Positions 57,111 through 64,000 of a stretch of DNA of 64,000 bases are shown piece after piece. Source of the DNA: Cryptomeria japonica (Eukaryota > Streptophyta > Pinopsida > Cupressales > Cupressaceae); NCBI RefSeq assembly GCF_030272615.1, contig NC_081414.1, positions 780,496,119-780,560,118 on the forward strand, read 5' to 3'. The translations under genes were made by a program, and so were the position numbers. Each line of letters starts with the position of its first letter. Position 1 is the first letter of the stretch. The notes under the pieces were generated by a model that did no database searches, was not told the origin of the DNA, and saw only the letters and a program-made list of their open reading frames with translations.

Positions 57111-57560
57111 GGCATAGAAAATTGTACCTTTCTCTGCAATCTCCTTCATGAACTGTTTTCCTTATACCTTCGGCACCTTTGAATCCTTTCCATTTGATTC
57201 CATCTCTTCCTCTATTAGAGGTAATAGTTCTATCACCTTCCCATATTTGGTGATTGAGTAGTTTTTTCTCAACCCATCATGATGAGATTTCAAGTCATAC
57301 TTCCATGGTCTCCCAAATAAGGGGTGGCATGCATCCATCTTGGCTATGTCAAATAGAAATATATCCTTATAAGAACCAATTTGAAACTCCACCCAAGCCT
57401 TCTCTTCCACCATTGCTTGCTGACCTTGGGTGAGCCATGAAACCTTATAGGGGTAATGATGAGGCATCTTTCTAATCTTAAGCTTTTCTACCATCTCAAG
57501 TGATACAAATTTTTCAGTGGATCCAGAGTCTATTAGAACCTTGCATACCTTTCCTCCTAC
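57111..57560 (-). pseudogene. GY protease region
   Basis: The minus strand reads VLIDSGSTEKF (about 57510-57545), an intact retropepsin D-S-G site. It continues with MVEKLKIRKMPHHYPYKVSW and GRPWKYDLKSHHDG (57162-57494), the usual gypsy protease to reverse transcriptase linker. A stop at 57162 ends the clean stretch. Confidence 0.8.
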
Positions 57561-57689
57561 CTTGCAAGTGGTTTTGAAAAGATTTCCTTTGTGTAGGCTC
57601 CTTCTCAGTTACCTTCATGGTGGTTACTTCTCTCATCATTAGAGCCTCTCCTCTTTCAAGATAGCCATAGCTATCAAGAGCATTGACAC

Positions 57690-58800
57690 TTTGACAATTA
57701 GATTCCTACACCAAATTGTTTCTCCTTTCTCTCATGGATCCAAAAGCCTTCTTCGGACACCTATTGGCCATATGCCCTTCTTGGTTGTAGTTGTAACACC
57801 TAGGAGGTCCTCTGCCTTGGGATCTTCCTCTAGAGGGTGGTCTTTTACCCCTAAAGCTCCCTCTTGGATTGTAGCCCACTCCTTGGTTGTAACTGCTCTC
57901 TCCTCTATTGCCTTCTTGGTTGGAGTCGCCCTAGTCTCCAAAACCATTTCCTGTACCTCTAAAAGGGCCTCTTCCTCCTCTTTGTTGTCTCCCTTTACCT
58001 CTGCCATTTTGATCTTGCCTTCTCTTCAACTTCTCCTCCACCTTGAGTGCCAATTGAAAGCACTTTTAGACTATCTCTGGGGTGTGGAGATTCAAGTCTT
58101 CTTGGATTGTAAATCTCAGCCCATTGAGATACCTTTCCATATTCTCATCTTCACTCTCTTTCACCTTGGTCCTCACACACAACATCATGAACTCTTGGGT
58201 ATAGGAACTCACGTCCATCTCCTTTGGTTTCAAATTCTATCTCCTCCTATGCAATTGGATATTGAAGTCCATTGGGACATAGGATTCTTTCACCAAATCC
58301 ATCATCTTCTTCCATGTAGCCACTCTTCTCTTTCCCTATTTCACCCTCTCATCTTAGATGAAAGTCCACTAAGTCAGTGCAGACCCTTTCATTTTGGATT
58401 GGGCCATATTCAGCCTCTGGTGGTCTGGTATGTCTTCACTTTCATAAAAAATGTCCAAGGAGTCTATCCACTCCATCATTATATCAGGCTCCATCTTGCA
58501 TGCAAATATTGGCAGATCCATCTTCACATCCATTGTTCTCCTCTCCATGGACTTGAGGACACTCATCAAGGGTCTCTAGTTTGTAGGTACCTCTAGCTCT
58601 TCCTACATAGGGATATCCTCTTCATCCCCTTCTTTTCCAAAGTCTCTCTCTCCCCTCTCCACTTTGTCCTTCAACCGGTCCATCTTATTTCTCAAGGCCT
58701 AATTCTTAGCCCTAACTTCTCTTCTCTTTGCCATCTTCTTCTTCACCAGGACATTCAACTCCACATTGGTCATTCTTGAAGGTGCCTCATGGGATCCTTC
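57690..58800 (-). pseudogene. GY gag, broken
   Basis: Gag starts near 58800 with a coiled-coil-like Lys/Glu-rich region (NVELNVLVKKKMAKRREVRA). The core has DLPIFACKMEPDIMMEWIDS and FYESEDIPDHQRLNMAQSK (58369-58569). A damaged knuckle CYNYNQEGHMANRC, with the second Cys now Tyr, lies at about 57755-57795, after a Gly/Arg-rich region. Stops and frameshifts split it. A long plus-strand frame over 57691-58596 is only its antisense shadow. Confidence 0.78.
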
Positions 58801-58848
58801 TTCTTTCAACATCTTCTCTTCTCCTTCTCTTCCAAAGGACACTCCTTT

Positions 58849-58860
58849 TCTCTGATACCA
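58849..58860 (-). other. GY primer-binding site (initiator tRNA-Met type)
   Basis: The minus strand reads TGGTATCAGAGA two bases inside the LTR start at 58863. One base differs from the canonical site. Confidence 0.82.
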
Positions 58861-58862
58861 CT

Positions 58863-60363
58863 TGATGCAGAGCCCTACCCAAACTCCTAAGGAAAATCCC
58901 ATACTAGGTTAGGCTAGTGACCCCTCAAATGACTACAAGGGTCCTGCAAGGAAGGACTCCACACCTTGGATGAAACTACACACACATTCACTAGGCTTGG
59001 GCCTACTCAAGATGAATAAAAGGCCTTACTTTCTCAAACAATCCTTACCGGTAAGTCCTACTCTTATGTATTTTGGAAATGATCCATTCATGATGTCTAA
59101 GAACTATTCCAAACACTGGTTTTGGTTCTGGGCACCAATTCCTTTTACCTTCTTTGGAAATCTACCCCTTAGGCTTGTAGCCCTACTTTGAGATAGAATG
59201 AACCTTCACTCAAAAATATTCCACACACTCATACAAAAAAATTATCATTTCACACGCCCTTTTGGAAGTTGTACTGATCCCCAAAATTGTTTGGCTAGAT
59301 CTACAATTTCAAGGTCTGTTCCCTTCGGAGGCTAAGAGACCTAATAGGGGCAATCAGCCCTATTTTCCAAAGAAACTACCTTTACTAGTACACCAAATGA
59401 AAAATAAAATTTTTGGGTATGTGGAGGATAGTGAAAAACCTCTAATTCCAGGGTTGCACACCTAGAATCCACCTCTATGACAACTTATGATGACTGTCCT
59501 AAATTGTGTCCTACGTAGTCACATAGAGATGCCTACCTAATCTTGCTCCTTTCTCCACACAAAAAGGTTTCCCTACAAAAAACCAAGAAAAAAATAAATT
59601 ATAGAGGCTTATCCTACATCCCTCTAAAGGAAGAGTCTTCTAATGCAATAGAATGTGTAAGATAAAGCCATTTTTCTTCAAAACCCTCTCCAAACCCTCA
59701 ATTTCTGAGTTGCAATCAGAAGAATGGAGGGTTCTATCTACTCTAGAATAGTTAAGACTTAGACCACCACCAAAAGAAAAATATTTCATCTCTCTACCTA
59801 CTCCATGAATGGTGGGGTTCAAATCAATTCGTACAGGCATGTGCAACTCCTGCAAACTCAGGATTTCTGAGAAAACTGAAGTATTTTGTGTATTATTGCT
59901 TCACAAACTCCAATTACAACACCAACAACCTTGGGAATCATGTCCAGAAGGATTATACAACTTTCCAATGGTTTCTCACTGAACTTGGAGTAGGTTGGAG
60001 CCATTGAAAGGCTTCCCCCAATTGGTTTTCAAAATGTTGCTCTTTTGCACTCAAAAATTGCATTTTTGCAATTTTGCACAAAAAGTTGTCATATAAACTA
60101 AGCTTGGAATCCACATACATGGATCAACCAAACACACACGAAGCATGTCTGAAAACCTATCAAACACAAATCTAGACCATCTATTACCCCTATTGACCAC
60201 ATTGTCATTATTCACTTCTGAAATTGCCTAATTGGTGGCATGGGCTTACATGGTGGGGTTTATTTGCATACATGAAACACAACACACTCTTAAAATACCC
60301 TAATGATCCTAATCTTTATCCTTAGGGTCATTAATATCTTGTTGATGAGGTGTTCCTATACCA
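58863..60363 (-). repeat. GY 5' LTR, uninterrupted
   Basis: The 1,501-bp LTR runs TGATGCAGAGCCCTACCC...TTCCTATACCA. It provides the empty-site reference for the insertions in the 3' LTR: the array went in after GGTTGCA(TGCATG) and S2 after CTCCAATTACAAC. Confidence 0.88.
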
Positions 60364-60529
60364 AATTCAAATAAACAATATCGAATAAATTATAACAAAA
60401 CATTTGCACCTATCACAAGACTTGATATAGTTTGAATTGTATTAGCTATAGTAGCCAAAACAAGTGGAAGGTTTACCAAATGGACATCAAATTAGTATTA
60501 TTAAATGGTTTTCTAAAAGAAGTAGTTTA
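60364..60529 (+). pseudogene. Copia-H fragment 4: reverse transcriptase continuation
   Basis: The piece reads NKQYRINYNKTFAPI then RLDIV, stop, IVLAIVAK; after a frameshift KWKVYQMDIKLVLLNGF and LKEVVYVR. These are the fingers/palm motifs that follow KARLVxKGF in copia reverse transcriptase, so it continues the piece ending at 22075, 38 kb away. It stops at the C3 LTR. Confidence 0.85.
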
Positions 60530-61482
60530 TGTTAGAATTAGAGATCACTATGAGGGGGGAGTGAACCCATGATCTATCAAAAATCAAATCCACAAACTTA
60601 TTCTTTATCCATTGGTTAGCAATGCATAACATAAAAGAACATAAACAAGTAAGAAATAAACCACAAATCCACAATATGTGAATTTTTACATGGAAAATCC
60701 GAAAGGGAAAAACCATGGTGGGGCTAGGACGCACAATATTTATATACTATGGCGAGGAGTACATAAATATTACATAGATGGGGAATGCACTTGCATTCAA
60801 GCTCTCTACCTAGAGCTCACTACTCAATTACAATGAACTGGAGGGCTACAACCTTTAGAGTCTCACTGACTTACAATTTGATTACATTGAGAAAATAAAA
60901 TGAAATGAACTTTGAGATAGCATCTGATAATGCATGAATAAGTTCTGATTAATCACAAGATCTATGCCTGTCCTCGCTCTCAAAATACTTTTTTTATGTT
61001 TGAATCAACTATCAGATTATATATAAGCCAAATGCACATGTGAAACTGCACTCAATCACACCAAAATGGATCACCACAATAGTATTACCATAAAAACCAA
61101 TTTCCAATTCGATCATATATCTGTTCATATTAAAAAATAATCTCCTTCAGGTTGGCTTCAAGAAGTGTAACCTGTAGCTTCAAGTCAGCTTCAATCATGA
61201 ACAAAACATACCATCAGACGAAAAGAATATAGTCACACACTTCCTAAGAATCTTTCCATTCATCGAGATCACAAAATCAATCACCAAAATCACTGCAATC
61301 ATCGAAAATCTTTCTGGACCAAAATATCACTAAGATAGCCTTGAATTACCGATTAACTCTTGTTTCCAGATAAGATGAATCATGATCACCAGGTCAAATC
61401 ACCAAGAAGGGGTGCCATCAATGACAACCCTAAACAATAAATCAATCATTGGAAATCACTGGATGAGAGTTAATTTCCAACA
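60530..61482 (-). repeat. C3 3' LTR (copia-type)
   Basis: The 953-bp segment runs TGTTAGAATTAG...TTTCCAACA on the plus strand. It has the G-run box (ACTATGAGGGGGGAGTGAA, 60549-60567) and the conserved block AAAAACCATGGTGGGG (60708-60723) in the same order as the other copia LTRs. A polypurine tract follows. Only one LTR of C3 lies in the window, so boundaries come from TG/CA ends and the tract. Confidence 0.72.
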
Positions 61483-61721
61483 ATCTCCCCCTTAAGCATT
61501 CATGGAAACACTTGTGAAAAGTTACTAAGTGTTGAAGCCTATGAAACCTGTACACTGAATGAAAAAGAATGAAATAATTCTAAGGCTATCCCTTAGATCA
61601 ATAACCCAAATATCTGCATCACTAAACTATACACAATCAACCTATACTTTTTTCACCTTATCTCTCCCCCTTTGAAAACAATGCCAAAGATGGGGTGTGC
61701 ATCAAAATTTCTTGTACATAT
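61483..61721 (-). other. C3 polypurine tract and 3' noncoding region
   Basis: The tract at 61483-61496 (minus strand CTTAAGGGGGAGAT) adjoins the LTR. A second G-run, TTTCAAAGGGGGAGAGAT, is at about 61660-61677, matching the TTTGACAACAATGCCAAAG context of the copia array 3' ends. It is interrupted by S3 at 61722. Confidence 0.65.
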
Positions 61722-63155
61722 TGTAGACGTCTAAAAATGGTCAACGCTTGTGGAGTCGTACTTTAACATTTGTGCATTGCCTTATTTTAGGGTTTTTGCA
61801 TCGCATGAACATTTCTCCTATGTCACACACTTGGTCTTTATCATTTGCGAGCATCGAGTCCTTCTTCTGCATTCTTCATTTGTCTCATTTTCGAATTTGG
61901 TCTTGTTGATAACAATCTTCAGTCATGCTTTTGGTCGATCTTATCCTGTCGCATCAATATGTGTGCTCATTTGTCATCATTTTGGACATTGCCAATCCTA
62001 ATTAGGGTTTTGTCCTCTTTTCAATCTTGTTGTTTTGCGATAAATTTGTCATCGATCATTGTCCTCTTTTCAATCTTATCATTTTGCAATCTATTTTGTC
62101 ATCGATCATTGTCATTTTTGTCATTTTGCGGTCGATTTGTCATCAATCGTCGTCTTTCTCAATCATGTCAATTTGGATCAATTATTCATTGTTCCTCACC
62201 AATTGGCACATTTATCAATCAAATCATTTATTAGCATTGGTCTTTTATCAAATCAAAATCATGATCAAATCGATCCTTCAATCAGGACCTAATTGTCATT
62301 CTTGCATTTTCTAATTCATCTTCTAGGGTTTCATGATTTATTCATTTAACCTTGTTTGTCATTTCTCCCTCTAGGTTAAGTAATTTATTTATTTATCCTA
62401 AGTCTTCTTGTCACAATTAAATGTTTATTTAATTGGCTAACTAATTCCTTCCTTTTTTGTGAATTAAGTTATAAATGAAAAATTGTTAATTAATTCACTT
62501 AATTCCTAATTTCCTCATTTTCTAATTTTTCTAATTCTTAATTTCCTCATTTTCTAATTTCCTAATTTCTAATTCATCTAATTTCAATTCTCTCCTATTT
62601 TTCTCCTAATTTCATGGGAATGACATAGCAATTTGTCATAATTTGTCATAATTGATAATCAATCAATCCTTGCATAGCAATTTGTCACATTTTGTCATAA
62701 TTGACAATCAATCAATCTTGCATAGAAAGTGCAAATTTGTCATAATTTGTCATATTTGTCATTATTGATTTGCAATTTCCATTCGAATCTCTTCATGCTA
62801 ATTCCATCTTTTCTCCAATTTGCCTATAAATTGGATGAATTTCTTCAATCAAGATCACTACCTGGTCGAATCAATCATGCTTCGAGTATTCTTGCACTAC
62901 AATCTTGTCTACTTTCTTTCACATCATGCTTATGCACTAGTAGGTGAGATCCACAAGCAAATCTAATTTAAGGAGAAAGGACAATGGAGCCACATCAAGG
63001 AGACATCCAAGTTTGCAATGGTTTGCATTTGAATTGATGTCTTGTTTTCATGTTTTTATTGAGTGTTTTTAGGATTGATCATTGCATTTTAGTTTTCGTG
63101 ATTGAACTAGTCCAATTTGCTATTGCTTTGATGATTTTCACATTTACTACCTACA
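61722..63155. repeat. S3: solo LTR with target duplication, TGTAG...CTACA
   Basis: The 1,434-bp unit starts TGTAGACGTCTAAAAATGG and ends ACTACCTACA, flanked by catat (61717-61721 and 63156-63160). It has no coding frame, primer-binding site or polypurine tract. It is rich in TTTGTCAT(A/C)-type repeats (62040-62160 and 62630-62770). Its TGTA/TACA ends resemble the E and G0 LTRs more than the copia LTRs, suggesting a gypsy origin; orientation is not determined. Confidence 0.85.
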
Positions 63156-63160
63156 CATAT

Positions 63161-64000
63161 ATACACACACACTGGATGATCAAATCTATACATGCTTAAG
63201 GACATTTGCATATGCCATATTAAAGAACCCAAGATAGGTGTTCCATCCTACTCGTAACTTCTCCAAAATTGAAACAAAACCATTCAAAACATAAGAATGA
63301 AATTCTATAGTTTCAATCTCAGTTGGAGTCTTCTGAGACATACTTTGAATGTCGTCCATTTTATCATACACTAAGATGTCTAAAAGGGGACCAATTAGGT
63401 TTCAGAGTTCACTTGATCGCCTAACCATTTTCTCCTTCTCCTTCTCAAAATTCCTAATATGCTCCATAATAGTTAAAATTTGGCCTTCAATACTACTAGT
63501 TAAGTTAGTCATAAGTTCATAAGCCTGCGAAATTTGAGCTAACTATCCTCTACAATTATCTATTTTCTTGTCTATTTCAGTAGTAAAATTTGTCAAAACT
63601 AGACAATACATAAATCTTACCACATTTTGTTAAGGCCTCATCAATTAGTTTAATTCCTCTTCAAGCTAGGCCTTATCATTGCTGATCATTTGTAAAAAAA
63701 TTTGAACTTTGGCATCTTTAAATTTCCCCATAACCTCTCGGGTTGATCCCTTGGTCAGAGAATCAAATTGAGAGGATCTGTGATCTTTTGGGTTCTCAAG
63801 TTTACCAGATGAGCTAGTATCAACATTGAGTTGTAGTTCTAGAACCACATATTCCAAAATTTTAACTGATTTCTCAATGAGTCTCTTCTCTTTAGATTCT
63901 AACTGTGTTAACACCTAACTAGCTTGTGCTTGGAGAGAAACAATAGTAATCATCCTTTCAGCCGGAGACATTTGATTAAAAGGTTTCTCAAAAATGATAT
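63161..64000 (-). pseudogene. C3 unidentified coiled-coil-like ORF, broken
   Basis: One minus-strand frame with a few stops runs from about 63914 to 63186. It includes QLESKEKRLIEKSVKILEYV, TTEIDKKIDNCRG, YELMTNLTSSIEGQIL, EHIRNFEKEKEKMVRRSSEL, DKMDDIQSMSQKTPTEIET and NGFVSILEKLRVGWNTYLG. It is rich in Lys, Glu, Leu and Ile, with heptad-like spacing. It lies less than 1 kb from the C3 3' LTR once S3 is removed, where a copia element should have RNase H; no RNase H motif is seen. I do not recognise it. It may be an extra ORF or the cargo of a non-autonomous element. Confidence 0.45.

Larger units (their letters stand above)
22076..60363 (-). mobile_element. GY: Ty3/gypsy chromovirus, heavily nested
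   Basis: The internal order from the right is gag, protease, reverse transcriptase, RNase H, integrase and a C-terminal chromodomain, which defines a chromovirus. Flanking 5-mers are gattc (22071-22075) and aattc (60364-60368). Removing the element with one duplication lets Copia-H reverse transcriptase read KGF then NKQYRINYNKTFAPI. It was later hit by the copia array, S2 and E3. The three pieces of its 3' LTR sum to 1,503 bp against 1,501 bp for the 5' LTR, which independently supports all the boundaries used here. Confidence 0.9.

Noticed and set aside
57691-58596. Plus-strand open frame of 301 codons
   Set aside because: It is antisense to GY gag, whose motifs (knuckle, MEPDIMMEWIDS) are on the minus strand in the same interval. 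Its composition is that of a reversed coding strand.
62030-62160. TTTGTCATCGATCATTGTC-type repeats as a satellite
   Set aside because: Short, irregular and confined to the S3 LTR; no long tandem array.
1-64000. tRNA, rRNA or other structural RNA genes
   Set aside because: I scanned for tRNA A/B-box patterns and conserved rRNA stretches by eye and saw none. The only tRNA-like matches are primer-binding sites. A tRNAscan run would be the decisive check.

Overview
The window looks like a gene-free intergenic stretch of a large, repeat-rich plant nuclear genome. Everything I can interpret belongs to LTR retrotransposons of plant Ty1/copia and Ty3/gypsy type. I saw no host gene, tRNA or rRNA. A gymnosperm or another big-genome plant is plausible, but that is inference and the species cannot be read from the sequence.

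The main result is that almost the whole window can be peeled into one nested stack. The base layer is a plus-strand Ty1/copia element, here called Copia-H. Its protease, pre-integrase, integrase and reverse transcriptase pieces lie at 5241-5678, 12872-13655, 21493-22075 and 60364-60529, and they read on from one another once the insertions and one target duplication are removed. Five minus-strand elements interrupt it or abut it: G0 (window start to 5240), copia M1 (5679-12871), E1 (13656-21492), a chromodomain Ty3/gypsy element GY (22076-60363) and copia-like C3 (60530 to beyond the window).

These elements carry further insertions. G0 holds an LTR end (L0, 1-1217) and a solo LTR (S1, 2441-4058). 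GY holds a tandem copia array in its 3' LTR (22678-44409), a solo LTR (S2, 44877-45965), and E3 in its reverse transcriptase (48465-56256). C3 holds a solo LTR (S3, 61722-63155). E2 (23574-31381) sits inside the first LTR of the array, four levels deep.

The most unusual component is the E family: three copies of about 7.8 kb, all on the minus strand, each with clear 5-bp target duplications. They encode one long gag-protease-like frame (about 1,148 codons in E3, 962 clean codons in E1) and no reverse transcriptase, RNase H or integrase, so they must be mobilised in trans. Their LTRs carry 31-bp-period tandem palindromes upstream of a TATA box, and the leader carries two related hairpins. Their primer-binding site is not the initiator-Met type and is shared with G0, whose gag resembles theirs.

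The copia array is LTR-internal-LTR-internal-LTR, with a stop codon shared by both internals and a 416-bp duplication, apparently exact by eye, in its first LTR. Pol frames throughout are broken, so all except possibly E1 gag should be read as pseudogenes. Names such as Copia-H, G0, M1, E1-E3, GY, C3, L0 and S1-S3 are labels for this window only.
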